Source: an uncultured Acetatifactor sp.
GTDB taxonomy: Bacteria > Bacillota > Clostridia > Lachnospirales > Lachnospiraceae
Reading direction: 5' to 3'
DNA: 64,000 nucleotides
NCBI GenBank assembly: GCA_934433135.1
Contig: CAKRZO010000001.1
Span: 310,001-374,000, forward strand
A program made the position numbers and the translations under genes. The notes under the pieces are model-generated. The model searched no databases. It saw only the letters and a program-made list of their open reading frames with translations, and had not been told where the DNA came from. Positions 25,540 through 33,572 of this stretch are shown here, piece by piece (positions within the stretch are counted from its first letter, which is position 1; the number at the start of each line of letters is the position of its first letter).

Positions 25540-26406
25540 ATGCTTTGTACAAATGAATCCAAGGCCATATTTGAAGTACATAATCTGGAGTCAAAAGAGC
25601 TCCCCCTGATTTTTCATAAAGATACCCGCAAGTACACGGGCTTTGACTGCGGCAACTGGCATACGAATATCGAGCTGCTTCTGGTTACCGGCGGGGAAGG
25701 TTCCTGCAGCGTCGGTGCAGAGACTCTGGAAATGTATCCGGAAGATCTGATTGTTGTAAATTCCAACCTGCTTCACCGGATTGTGTCTTCTACGGAAGTA
25801 CAGTATCACTGTCTGATCATTGACAGTGACTTCTGCCTGCAGAATAATCTTCCCACGGAAAGGCTGCGGTACCGCTCTCTGATCCGTTCCGATGAAGCGA
25901 ACCGGCTTTACCGGAACGTGGTTTCCGAATTGGAGAATACACTTCCTTACCGCAACGCCGGTGTAAAAGCGGCGCTTTTGAATCTCCTTGTCTTCTTAAC
26001 CAGAAATTATCTGGAAACCGATCCGGTTAAAATAGCCGAGGATTCCTCCACGGATGAAAATATCAAGCTGGCCATCGGCTATATAAAGTCCCATTTTCAC
26101 GAAAGGCTCTCCCTGGAGGACGTTGCCCGGGAGGCGGGGTTAAGCAAATACTATTTTCTGCGGGAATTTAAAAAGGCCACTTCCCTCACACCGGTTGCCT
26201 ACATAAACTGCCTGCGCTGTGAAAATGCCAAAAAATTGCTTTTATCCGGAAAATACACGGTTCATGAAATTGCGATAAAATGCGGCTATGAGAACGATTC
26301 CTACTTCTCCAAAAGCTTTAAACGCTATACCGGCCTGCTGCCTTCCGCCTATGCAGACTCCTACACAGATTCGCAATATAGTGTTATTCCAGAGCAATGT
26401 CTCTGA
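25540..26406 (+). CDS. AraC family transcriptional regulator
   Basis: 288 residues after GGAGAG. The N-terminal cupin (WHTNIELLLVTGGEGSCSVG; EDLIVVNSNLLHRI) is followed by an AraC helix-turn-helix pair at about 175-275 (LSLEDVAREAGLSKYYFLRE; HEIAIKCGYENDSYFSKSFK). It is divergent from the oxidoreductase gene. The 270-base gap between them holds two direct AATATTGC repeats 21 bases apart near 25482-25508, which could be its binding sites. Confidence 0.9.
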   Translation: MLCTNESKAIFEVHNLESKELPLIFHKDTRKYTGFDCGNWHTNIELLLVTGGEGSCSVGAETLEMYPEDLIVVNSNLLHRIVSSTEVQYHCLIIDSDFCLQNNLPTERLRYRSLIRSDEANRLYRNVVSELENTLPYRNAGVKAALLNLLVFLTRNYLETDPVKIAEDSSTDENIKLAIGYIKSHFHERLSLEDVAREAGLSKYYFLREFKKATSLTPVAYINCLRCENAKKLLLSGKYTVHEIAIKCGYENDSYFSKSFKRYTGLLPSAYADSYTDSQYSVIPEQCL

Positions 26407-26435
26407 TTGCCATCCGTGTGAATTTCTGATATGAT
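26407..26435 (+). promoter_or_regulatory. Probable promoter of the isomerase gene at 26555
   Basis: TTGCCA (26407-26412), 17-base spacer and TATGAT (26430-26435), starting immediately after the AraC stop codon. Confidence 0.55.
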
Positions 26436-26554
26436 GTGTACAGGATTGTGAGAGTGTGAAACACGTAGCGACCCGTTTAAATAAGATTCGTAAACTGTTA
26501 TACGAAAGTTACACAGAGCCCAAAGAACATAATTTATAAAAGTGAGGTGTTTTT

Positions 26555-27418
26555 ATGTATCAGTTTCCCATCGGAATCATGATCGATTCCCTGAAAGGCC
26601 TTACCACGGCCGAAGCCATTAAAGAAGCAGCCGCCCTGGGCGCAAACGGCATCCAGATGCATTCCACTACCGGTGAGAACGCACCTGAAAACTTAAGCCC
26701 GGAAAAAAGGAAAGAGCTTTTACATCTTGTAAAAGAAAACGGACTGGTATTCTCTGCCATCTGCGGAGATCTTGGTATGGGATTCGGAGATGCCGAAAGG
26801 AATCCTTCCCTGATTGAAAAATCCAAACGTATTATGGAATTGGCCAAAGAACTGGAATGTGATGTGGTAACAACCCATATTGGAGTCGTACCCGCCGATC
26901 CTTCCCATGACCGGTATAAGATCATGCAGGAAGCCTGCATTGCGCTTGCCGGTTATGCCGACAGCATGCAGTCTTACTTTGCCATCGAGACCGGTCCGGA
27001 AACTTCCCTTACGCTGAAGCATTTCCTGGACAGCCTTGGTTCAAAAGGAGTTGCCGTAAATCTTGACCCTGCCAATCTGGTCATGGTAACCGGTGACGAT
27101 CCGGTTCAGGCGGTTTACCATTTGAAGGATTATATCGTGCATACCCATGCCAAGGACGGAATCCGCTTAAGACCCTCCAATCCGGAGTTCATTTACCGCA
27201 GCGTTCATCCTGTTCCGGAAGAATATTTCGGTGTGAAATATTTTGAAGAAGTTCCTCTCGGATCCGGTCAGGTGGATTTCAAGGCATATTTAAAAGCGTT
27301 GGAAGAGATCGGCTACCGCGGATATCTTACCATCGAGCGCGAAGTAGGTGACGATCCGAAGGCCGATATCCTGACCGCCGTGGATTATCTGAAAAATATC
27401 ATTGCACAATCCCGGTAA
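26555..27418 (+). CDS. Sugar phosphate isomerase/epimerase
   Basis: 287 residues after GAGGTG. TIM-barrel protein of the IolE/xylose-isomerase-like superfamily: PIGIMIDSLKGLTTAEAIKE, VVTTHIGVVPADPSHDRYKI, YFAIETGPET (metal-binding Glu), VNLDPANLVMVTGDDPVQAV, VHTHAKDG and GYLTIEREVGDD. Its substrate is unknown. It is followed by the NiaR gene with no clear break between the two. Confidence 0.9.
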   Translation: MYQFPIGIMIDSLKGLTTAEAIKEAAALGANGIQMHSTTGENAPENLSPEKRKELLHLVKENGLVFSAICGDLGMGFGDAERNPSLIEKSKRIMELAKELECDVVTTHIGVVPADPSHDRYKIMQEACIALAGYADSMQSYFAIETGPETSLTLKHFLDSLGSKGVAVNLDPANLVMVTGDDPVQAVYHLKDYIVHTHAKDGIRLRPSNPEFIYRSVHPVPEEYFGVKYFEEVPLGSGQVDFKAYLKALEEIGYRGYLTIEREVGDDPKADILTAVDYLKNIIAQSR

Positions 27419-27464
27419 AAAGGGTAAAATAGAGTCCAAAGAAAAAGCAGAAAAGAGGACTCTT

Positions 27465-27992
27465 ATGACAACGGATGGTTCCAAAAGAAGAGAAGCATTA
27501 ATAACCTATTTAAGCGACAGGACCGAACCGGTAAACGGTTCCGATCTTGCCGCTTATTTCGGTGTCAGCAGACAGATTATTGTTCAGGATATTGCCCTTC
27601 TTCGTGCCCGGAACCAGGAAATTCTCTCCACCAACAAGGGCTATCTGCTTTTTCGTCCTCTTTCTGCCAAACAGGGGGTCAGCAGCGTCATCCGCACACA
27701 GCACAGTGCGGCGCAGACCTTCACCGAGATGCGTATCATCTTAGAATACGGCGGTCAGATCCGGGATGTTTTCGTAGAGCATGACCTGTATGGGGAAATC
27801 CGGGCGGATCTCATTATCGAGACTTTGCAGGACGCTGAAGAATTCTGTGAGAAGATGAAACACAGCACTTCCAGGCCCTTAAAAGAGCTTACCGGAGACT
27901 GCCATTATCATACCATTACCGCCCCTTCCGAAAAAGTCCTGCAGCTGATCCGGAAGGATTTAAAAGCGGCAGGACTTTTGGCGGAAGACTGA
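27465..27992 (+). CDS. niaR: NiaR-type NAD biosynthesis repressor
   Basis: 175 residues from ATG at 27465, seven bases after GAGG; the frame is open upstream into the isomerase gene. The N-terminal winged helix (REALITYLSDRTEPVNGSDL; YFGVSRQIIVQDIALLRARN) is followed by a 3H domain with the diagnostic histidines in RTQHSAAQTFTEM, VEHDLYGEIRADL and CHYHTI. NiaR uses nicotinic acid as co-repressor and controls niacin uptake and NAD synthesis genes; none of these lie in the window. Confidence 0.88.
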   Translation: MTTDGSKRREALITYLSDRTEPVNGSDLAAYFGVSRQIIVQDIALLRARNQEILSTNKGYLLFRPLSAKQGVSSVIRTQHSAAQTFTEMRIILEYGGQIRDVFVEHDLYGEIRADLIIETLQDAEEFCEKMKHSTSRPLKELTGDCHYHTITAPSEKVLQLIRKDLKAAGLLAED

Positions 27993-28037
27993 ACCTATTG
28001 TGATCCCGTTTTTCCAAACGGGGCTATGTCGGGAACG

Positions 28038-28184
28038 TTACGAATTCTGTTCTTTCTCTTCTTTGGGGCTGCGATTCGTAATTTTGGCCATAATCCATAC
28101 CACCAGCATAATTAACAGGATGGTAACAAAAATCCCGGCCATCCCGGCTCCCATTATTTTTAATGCAATCCATATATTTTTCAT
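28038..28184 (-). CDS. OadG-like small membrane subunit (48 aa)
   Basis: Short frame after AAAGGAAAAG: MKNIWIALKIMGAGMAGIFV, then a single membrane helix TILLIMLVVWIMAKI and a short charged tail TNRSPKEEKEQNS. The helix-plus-tail layout and position directly after oadB match OadG/GcdC-type gamma subunits of sodium-pumping decarboxylases, which hold the complex together. The gap from oadB is 54 bases. Confidence 0.7.
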   Translation of the reverse strand: MKNIWIALKIMGAGMAGIFVTILLIMLVVWIMAKITNRSPKEEKEQNS

Positions 28185-28238
28185 TGTTTTCTTTTCCTTT
28201 CTCAATCGGACATATGCATCTGTTTTCTGCTATACCAT

Positions 28239-29378
28239 TCACAGAAATCTGCTGACCAGATCGATTACCAGTCCGCCGGCAATGACGGATGCGATCTGTC
28301 CGGAAACATTAGCACCTGCCGCCTGCATAATCAGGATATTTCCCGGATCTTCCTTTAACGCCATCTTCTGTACTACTCTGGAAGACATGGGAAAAGCGGA
28401 AATCCCGGCTGCCCCGATCATCGGGTTGATCTTCTTTTTGCGGAACAGATTAATGATTTTGGCAAGCATGACACCGCCGATACTGTCAAATACAAAGGCA
28501 AACAGACCGATTACCATAATCAAAAGTGTCTGCGGATTGACAAACGCTTCCGCTCTCATGCTGAAAGAAATCGTAATTCCCAAAAGCAGGGTAATCAGAT
28601 TGGCAAGTACATCCTGCGCCGTTTCGGAAAGGGTATTCAATACGCCGCATTCCCTGAGCAGATTACCGAACATCAAAAATCCTACCAATGCAACAGAAGT
28701 CGGTGCAATCAGTCCTACAATGATCGTTACTACAATCGGGAAAGCAATCCGCATGGTCTTATTCACAGCCTCGGGCTTATACTCCATACGAATCTTACGC
28801 TCCTTCTTCGTGGTAACCAAGCGGATGGCAAAGGGCTGTACAATCGGCACCAGAGCCATATAAGAATAAGCCGCCACCGCAATCGGTCCGATATAATTGG
28901 AATGTAAAATCTGCGATACCAGTATGGAAGTCGGTCCGTCCGCCGCTCCGATAATACCGATGGATGCCGCATCCTTTAAATCAAATCCCAATGCACAAGC
29001 CAGAAGAATCGCTGCAAAAATTCCGAACTGGGCGCCTGCTCCGAATAAAAACATTACCGGGCAGGAAAGAAGCGGTCCGAAATCAATCATGGCGCCGATA
29101 CCGATAAAAAGAAGAATCGGCAGCGCTTCCGAAGCATTGATGCCTACCTCAAACAGCCACTCGATAATACCGTGGGTCTCTCCGACCCCTTCCAGCACCT
29201 GATTCAACACACCGGTTCCCGGAAGATTGACCAGGATGGCTCCAAAGCCCATCGGCAAAAGCAAAGAAGGTTCGTACTCCTTTTTGATTGCCAGCCAGAT
29301 TAACAGTATGCCTACCGCATACATCACAAGTTCCTTCCAGGTCAGTGCAAGGAACCCTTCCACCAAAAACTCCATCAT
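28239..29378 (-). CDS. oadB: Sodium-translocating decarboxylase beta subunit
   Basis: 379-residue integral membrane protein that couples decarboxylation of a biotin-bound carboxyl group to sodium export. The signature GAADGPTSILVSQIL carries the sodium-site Asp, and GANVSGQIASVIAGG near the C-terminus is the second conserved region; about nine to eleven helices are predicted. A gamma-like subunit follows, but no carboxyltransferase or biotin carrier gene is nearby. Its mRNA leader appears to hold a manganese riboswitch about 0.4 kb upstream. Confidence 0.92.
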   Translation of the reverse strand: MMEFLVEGFLALTWKELVMYAVGILLIWLAIKKEYEPSLLLPMGFGAILVNLPGTGVLNQVLEGVGETHGIIEWLFEVGINASEALPILLFIGIGAMIDFGPLLSCPVMFLFGAGAQFGIFAAILLACALGFDLKDAASIGIIGAADGPTSILVSQILHSNYIGPIAVAAYSYMALVPIVQPFAIRLVTTKKERKIRMEYKPEAVNKTMRIAFPIVVTIIVGLIAPTSVALVGFLMFGNLLRECGVLNTLSETAQDVLANLITLLLGITISFSMRAEAFVNPQTLLIMVIGLFAFVFDSIGGVMLAKIINLFRKKKINPMIGAAGISAFPMSSRVVQKMALKEDPGNILIMQAAGANVSGQIASVIAGGLVIDLVSRFL

Positions 29379-29432
29379 CTTTTTTTCCTCATTTCCGCAC
29401 TGTTTTCTTGATTATATAAATTCCCCATTCCG

Positions 29433-29614
29433 CTAGTACAACGTACAAGAAATAACTGGATCAATAACGTAGAATGAATTTTTAATCTACAAAGAAGAAA
29501 AATGCAGGCGTAGCGGGCTACGTCAAGTTTTTCTGAAAATATTTCTTTTCATATGCAGTAGATGAAAATTCAGACAAGTTATTTGTTCTGGTTATTTGCA
29601 GGACAGTGTACTAG
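29433..29614. mobile_element. Palindromic MITE-like element (182 bp)
   Basis: The ends are CTAGTACA and TGTACTAG. The two halves form an imperfect inverted repeat about 60 bases long, with matching blocks AAATAAC, TGAATTTT and ATCTAC on both sides, and a central hairpin (CGTAGC with GCTACG). It has no coding capacity. It lies between the manganese riboswitch and oadB, so it was probably inserted into the leader. Confidence 0.65.
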
Positions 29615-29731
29615 TGCTTCTGCGTAGGAAGAATGAGGTCCCCCGCCCTTTACAGTGCAGGTATCGGTCGGGGGGATGACAAATGAAGGGAAACCGCCTT
29701 TTTTATCACAGGACACAATTGCCTATGACAT
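29615..29731. other. Non-coding spacer between terminator and MITE-like element
   Basis: It holds one GC-rich hairpin (GTCCCCCGCC with GGTCGGGGGGA, about 29640-29681). No reading frame or known motif is visible. Any gene that the riboswitch originally controlled is not left here. Confidence 0.4.
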
Positions 29732-29790
29732 AAAAAAACTTCTATTACAAAACCCTTCGTTACCGAAAAGGATCCTGCAATAAAAGTCTT
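29732..29790 (-). terminator. Riboswitch expression-platform terminator
   Basis: On the minus strand ACTTTTATTGCAGGATCC with CCTTTTCG folds onto CGAAGGGTTTTGTAATAGAAGT and is followed by seven T. Its 5' arm re-uses the 3' strand of aptamer helix P1 and the conserved GCAAGAC side, so the terminator and aptamer are mutually exclusive. Confidence 0.75.
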
Positions 29791-29913
29791 GCTATTTCAA
29801 CTTCAGGCGGATTCTGTCCGAACCGTACTGACGCCTGAAAGTCCATATAAGTCACTATACAGCGGATTCACTCTACCACCCTACAGTGCCTTCTGGCAGC
29901 TACTCCCTTTTAT
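29780..29913 (-). promoter_or_regulatory. Manganese riboswitch (yybP-ykoY type)
   Basis: Minus-strand RNA with helix P1 ATAAAAG (29907-29913) paired to CTTTTAT (29780-29786). The conserved loop GGGAGTAGC follows the 5' strand, and the conserved AGCAAGAC precedes the 3' strand. The arms between them are variable, and one is a strong hairpin (TCAGGCG with CGCCTGA). These two loops form the Mn2+ site in known yybP-ykoY RNAs. In the family metal binding favours the aptamer and read-through, so the switch would turn expression on. A promoter lies 23 bases upstream. Confidence 0.85.
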
Positions 29914-29935
29914 CTGTCTGCTTTTTGATGTGCTT

Positions 29936-29965
29936 ATTATAGCGGAAAAATACCGCTTCTGTCAA
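29936..29965 (-). promoter_or_regulatory. Promoter of the riboswitch leader
   Basis: TTGACA (29960-29965), 18-base spacer, TATAAT (29936-29941) on the minus strand. The start would be near 29929, about 15 bases before the aptamer. The remaining bases up to the kinase stop at 30091 show nothing clear. Confidence 0.8.
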
Positions 29966-30090
29966 TCCTGAAATGCAATTTTTAACGGTTTCTATAGACC
30001 GTTTTATACAGGCATGAAATCTGCCCGCCCAACAATTACCGCTTTTCATTTAATACGACAATGGATTCCATGTTTACAATCATCTGATTA

Positions 30091-31725
30091 TTAAGAATAT
30101 AAAAATGTATATCTCTCATACAAGACATTGGCTTCAAGTGCCTTCATTTTAAGAGTAACCGTTGTTCCCTTGGAAGGAATACTGTCAATATGAAAAAAAC
30201 CATCGTTTTTATAGTATAAATTTATTCGGCGAATTGTATTTTTAATTCCGTAATTCAAATAATCCGAATCATAATCCAGCTTCCTGATGTGTTCAAGTTT
30301 ATCACCGGCAATTCCGCAACCGTTATCAGATACTTTTAAAATGATATATCCGTCCAGAAGCCGTCCACTTATTTTAATAAGTCCGTTTGGGGTTCGATTG
30401 ATTCCATGCAGAATGGAGTTCTCTACAAATGGCTGCAGAATCAATTTGACCGTAGTAAATTCCAATATGTTCGGATCTACATCAATCAAATATTTATAAT
30501 TATGTGAATGAGTAAAATTCATTACTTTAATGTATTTTTCGGTAAGTTCAAGCTCCTCACGAATGGTTACAACAGAACGCCCTTTGGATAAAATACTATG
30601 ATAGTATTGTGTCAGCATGGATATATTGTCTGCAATATACTTGTCGCCTATATCAAGTGCATACCATTTAAGCGAGGAAAGTGAATTATATAGTAAATGC
30701 GGATTAATTTTCGACTGCATGTATTCCAGTTCAATAGCTGTTTTTTCGAAATTTATCTCGTTCATTTCCCTATGAACTCTGTCTATTTTTTCTACCAGGT
30801 CCATAATATTTTGATAGATCGGATAAAAGTCATCGTTTGTGTCTATTGGTATTTCAGAAATATTCTTAAAGGATTTCACTCTTTTCATATTATTGATAAA
30901 CGCATCAATTTTTTTGGTCATACAGGTAGATATTAAATTTGCCACCAATATCAGGATTATAATAAAGAGACCGAGAATAAAAAATATCCTGCAGAAATTT
31001 TTAACATAAATATCGACCCTCACACGCTTATCAAGAATTGCGGTCACTGTTGCATCGCATATCAGATCGTTTTGAACAATGTAGCTGCTGTTATCTTTTT
31101 GCTCTAAAAGAGTAGCTGTGCCGGATGTGTTTTCTATGCCGACCTCCGTTCGAGTTTCAATGATTTTATCTTTTATGGCATATTGAAATTCTGAAATAAT
31201 ATTTTCAAAATAGTCCATGGAAAAAGTATAACAAACTACGATTGTATAATCTGTTATAGGTGAAATAGGTCTGTATAAACTTATGGAATTTTTTGTCAAC
31301 TTCCAAAAATACTTACTTGTATTATGATCAGCAATCTGTTGTTGAATATCAGTCGGCAGAGCAGTCAATGAATCCGTGTAACCGGTCTTAAAAATAGAAT
31401 CATTGTTATGATAAATGGTACACTTGGGCTCCCCTGAGGAAATAGATGTTCGAAAATGGTCAATATATATTTTCAAACTCTCATTAAGTTCCACATTGAG
31501 AGAGACATCCCTGTTTAAATCGGTATTTAAGCTGCTAATAATATATTGATTTTGCGCAATTGCAGCGCTAAAGCTAACAGCGGAACGCAAAGCTTCGTTT
31601 ATTGACTCCGAGGCTCTGAAGGCCACTGTATTGACTTTTTCAACGGTGCCGTTCCATTGGGACATACTGCTTGACAAGAACAAAATAAGCGCCGCAATTG
31701 TAACCGGGATTATGGTAATGAGCAA
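30091..31725 (-). CDS. YesM-type sensor histidine kinase, 5'-truncated
   Basis: 544 codons from TTG at 31725. It begins directly inside the first membrane helix (LLITIIPVTIAALILFLSSS) without the usual cytoplasmic N-terminus, and an in-frame TGA stands just before it. Then follow an extracytoplasmic sensor, a second helix near residues 245-268 (IFFILGLFIIILILVANLI), HAMP, the phospho-accepting His in SKINPHLLYNSLSS, N-box FVENSILHG and G1 SDNGCGI. No response regulator gene follows. Upstream it is fused out of frame to a permease fragment, so the gene may be silent. Confidence 0.75.
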   Translation of the reverse strand: MLITIIPVTIAALILFLSSSMSQWNGTVEKVNTVAFRASESINEALRSAVSFSAAIAQNQYIISSLNTDLNRDVSLNVELNESLKIYIDHFRTSISSGEPKCTIYHNNDSIFKTGYTDSLTALPTDIQQQIADHNTSKYFWKLTKNSISLYRPISPITDYTIVVCYTFSMDYFENIISEFQYAIKDKIIETRTEVGIENTSGTATLLEQKDNSSYIVQNDLICDATVTAILDKRVRVDIYVKNFCRIFFILGLFIIILILVANLISTCMTKKIDAFINNMKRVKSFKNISEIPIDTNDDFYPIYQNIMDLVEKIDRVHREMNEINFEKTAIELEYMQSKINPHLLYNSLSSLKWYALDIGDKYIADNISMLTQYYHSILSKGRSVVTIREELELTEKYIKVMNFTHSHNYKYLIDVDPNILEFTTVKLILQPFVENSILHGINRTPNGLIKISGRLLDGYIILKVSDNGCGIAGDKLEHIRKLDYDSDYLNYGIKNTIRRINLYYKNDGFFHIDSIPSKGTTVTLKMKALEANVLYERYTFLYS

Positions 31726-31732
31726 TCAGCAT

Positions 31733-31984
31733 ATTCGGCTGTGTGAAACATTCTACAAAGTTATTAAAGCCAACCCAGGGACTTCCAAGTATACCATCTA
31801 CTATATTATAGTCTTTAAATGCCAATAACAAGCCTCCGAAGGGAAGATAACACAGCAACAACACCAAAAAAAGTGCCGGAAGAATCAAAAGATATGCCGT
31901 TCTGTTGATCGAAAGATTGTGCCATAAGCCCTTTTGGGGTATATTAACGCAAAATGAATCGTTATTTTTCATTTTCTGTTTCAA
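31733..31984 (-). pseudogene. N-terminal fragment of an LplB-type permease
   Basis: Starts with TTG at 31984, seven bases after AGGAGG, or ATG at 31972. It reads RTAYLLILPALFLVLLLCYL, PFGGLLLAFKDYNIVDGILG and SPWVGFNNFVECFTQPN, the usual first quarter of an LplB-like sugar permease. At about 31733 the match ends and the sequence becomes the kinase gene in another frame; the fused frame stops at 31640. It is a deletion product. Confidence 0.8.
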
Positions 31985-31990
31985 TTTCAC

Positions 31991-32389
31991 TCCTCCTCTG
32001 TTTCACATTTGTAATTCTATATTTATTTTATACAATGCCAACCATCAATTCAATTTAAAAATAACTCCATAATTTAAAATTACAACTCTAATTTCATTCT
32101 ACGAATCTGTTTTATGCGCACCCCGCAACCTTTTTTTACGGCACTGGCAATAATAAAATTTAAAATTCTTTGCATGAATAAATGCCAAAGAGACATACAA
32201 AAAAACAGCATAACCCGGTATTTCCAAGGGTTACGCCATTTTTTCCAAACACGGAATCATGCCAGAAATGATATTCCTGCCAATCTTCATATGTAAATTT
32301 TAAAATTATTTATTATCCAACCTTTTTGCAAACAGAGCTCTGACCGCTTCTTTATCTGTAAGAGATAGTTTTACTTCACAAGTAAACCA
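31991..32389. other. Intergenic region upstream of the permease fragment
   Basis: AT-rich non-coding sequence of about 400 bases. It contains one terminator-like hairpin for lrgB (32199-32236, listed separately). No reading frame of note and no recognisable promoter was found. Confidence 0.5.
32199..32236 (-). terminator. Probable terminator of the lrgAB operon
   Basis: Minus-strand stem CGTAACCC with GGGTTATG around TTGGAAATACC, followed by CTG and seven T. It lies about 155 bases after the lrgB stop. Confidence 0.65.
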
Positions 32390-33082
32390 TTATAAGAATT
32401 TGGCAAACAGGGAAGAGGCAAATACCGTCAGGATCCCTGCAACGGCAACCGAAAGGCTGCTCATGGCTCCCTCGATTTCTCCTATTTCGATGGCTCTTGC
32501 CGTGCCGAGCGCATGCGCAGAAGTACCGATGGCAATTCCTTTGGCAATGGGTTCCTCAATTCGGAATAACTTTAAAATGAAATCCGCCAAAAGATTTCCC
32601 AGAACACCGGTCAGCGCAATAACAGCAACCGTAATGGTTACATACCCACCCAGCTCTTCCGATACTTCCATGCCGATTGCCGTGGTAATGGACTTGGGCA
32701 GAAATGTTACATATTCCACATGCTCCAGCTTAAATAACAGTGCCAGCACCAGTATCGTGATCATGCTGGTAAGTACTCCGCTTACGATTCCGGCAAGAAC
32801 TGCCTTCCAGTTTTTCTTTAAAAGTGTAAACTGCTCATACAAAGGAATCGCCAGACAGACTGTAGCCGGTGTCAGAAACCAGCTTAAATATCGGGCGCCT
32901 GTATTATAGGTATCATAGTCTACATGGCCCAAAAGCAACACACCGATTGTAACGAGGATCGAAATCAGAAAAGGATTGAAAATTCCCCTCTTGCATTTCT
33001 TTCTGACCCACATCCCGAACGCATAAGATAACAGACTTAAAGTCACACCTGCAAAGGCAGACTGCGTAAAAAATTCCTGCAT
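32390..33082 (-). CDS. lrgB: LrgB/CidB family membrane protein
   Basis: About 230 residues with some six to seven membrane helices. It matches the LrgB family in VTFLPKSITTAIGMEVSEEL and in the closing GIAIGTSAHALGTARAIEIG. The start could be ATG at 33082 (AGGCAGG ten bases upstream) or TTG at 33091 overlapping the lrgA stop. LrgAB proteins are linked to control of autolysis and to pyruvate or other organic-acid transport. There is no LytSR system beside it. Confidence 0.9.
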   Translation of the reverse strand: MQEFFTQSAFAGVTLSLLSYAFGMWVRKKCKRGIFNPFLISILVTIGVLLLGHVDYDTYNTGARYLSWFLTPATVCLAIPLYEQFTLLKKNWKAVLAGIVSGVLTSMITILVLALLFKLEHVEYVTFLPKSITTAIGMEVSEELGGYVTITVAVIALTGVLGNLLADFILKLFRIEEPIAKGIAIGTSAHALGTARAIEIGEIEGAMSSLSVAVAGILTVFASSLFAKFL

Positions 33083-33087
33083 ACGAA

Positions 33088-33486
33088 TCAAACCTGCCTT
33101 TCCGGATCCTGCAAACCTTGCTCTGCAGCTTTATCCTTCTTTTTCCCACGACGAATCATTGCCTGGGCAACCCGCCCGCTGATTACCATAACATCTGCCA
33201 GAACCACCACCGTAATGATAACCGCCGGAAGCAGAATAGGCTTTAAGATATTCCAGGATGCCATCAACCCCACTCCCGCGGGAATAAACATCACCGGCAT
33301 GATTTCAATCAGAAACTTTCCGGTTTCCTTCACATGATCCAATTTAATAATCCCCGTCAAAAGTCCCGCAAACATAAGAATCATGCCATAAATACTTGCA
33401 GGAACCGGAAACGGAAGTACGGCTCTTAATCCCTCTCCGATCAAAGAGATCAGCAGAATAATCAAAAACTGCTTTACATATTTCAC
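33088..33486 (-). CDS. lrgA: LrgA/CidA family holin-like protein
   Basis: 132 residues with four membrane helices, starting with GTG after GGGAGGAGC. Family motifs are FPVPASIYGMILMFAGLLTG and IMPVMFIPAGVGLMASWNIL. It is cotranscribed with lrgB, with which its stop overlaps. A charged cytoplasmic tail follows the last helix. Confidence 0.9.
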   Translation of the reverse strand: MKYVKQFLIILLISLIGEGLRAVLPFPVPASIYGMILMFAGLLTGIIKLDHVKETGKFLIEIMPVMFIPAGVGLMASWNILKPILLPAVIITVVVLADVMVISGRVAQAMIRRGKKKDKAAEQGLQDPERQV

Positions 33487-33572
33487 AACTTGCTCCTCCC
33501 TCGTATGTAAACGCTGCCAACTTTGTTATTCTACTACAGTTCCCTTTGCATCGCAAGGACTTTTCCATTAAT

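Noticed and set aside
28004..28023. Hairpin CCCGTTT/AAACGGG as terminator between niaR and the OadG-like gene
   Set aside because: No T-run follows on either strand; it may stabilise a 3' end but is not a clear terminator.
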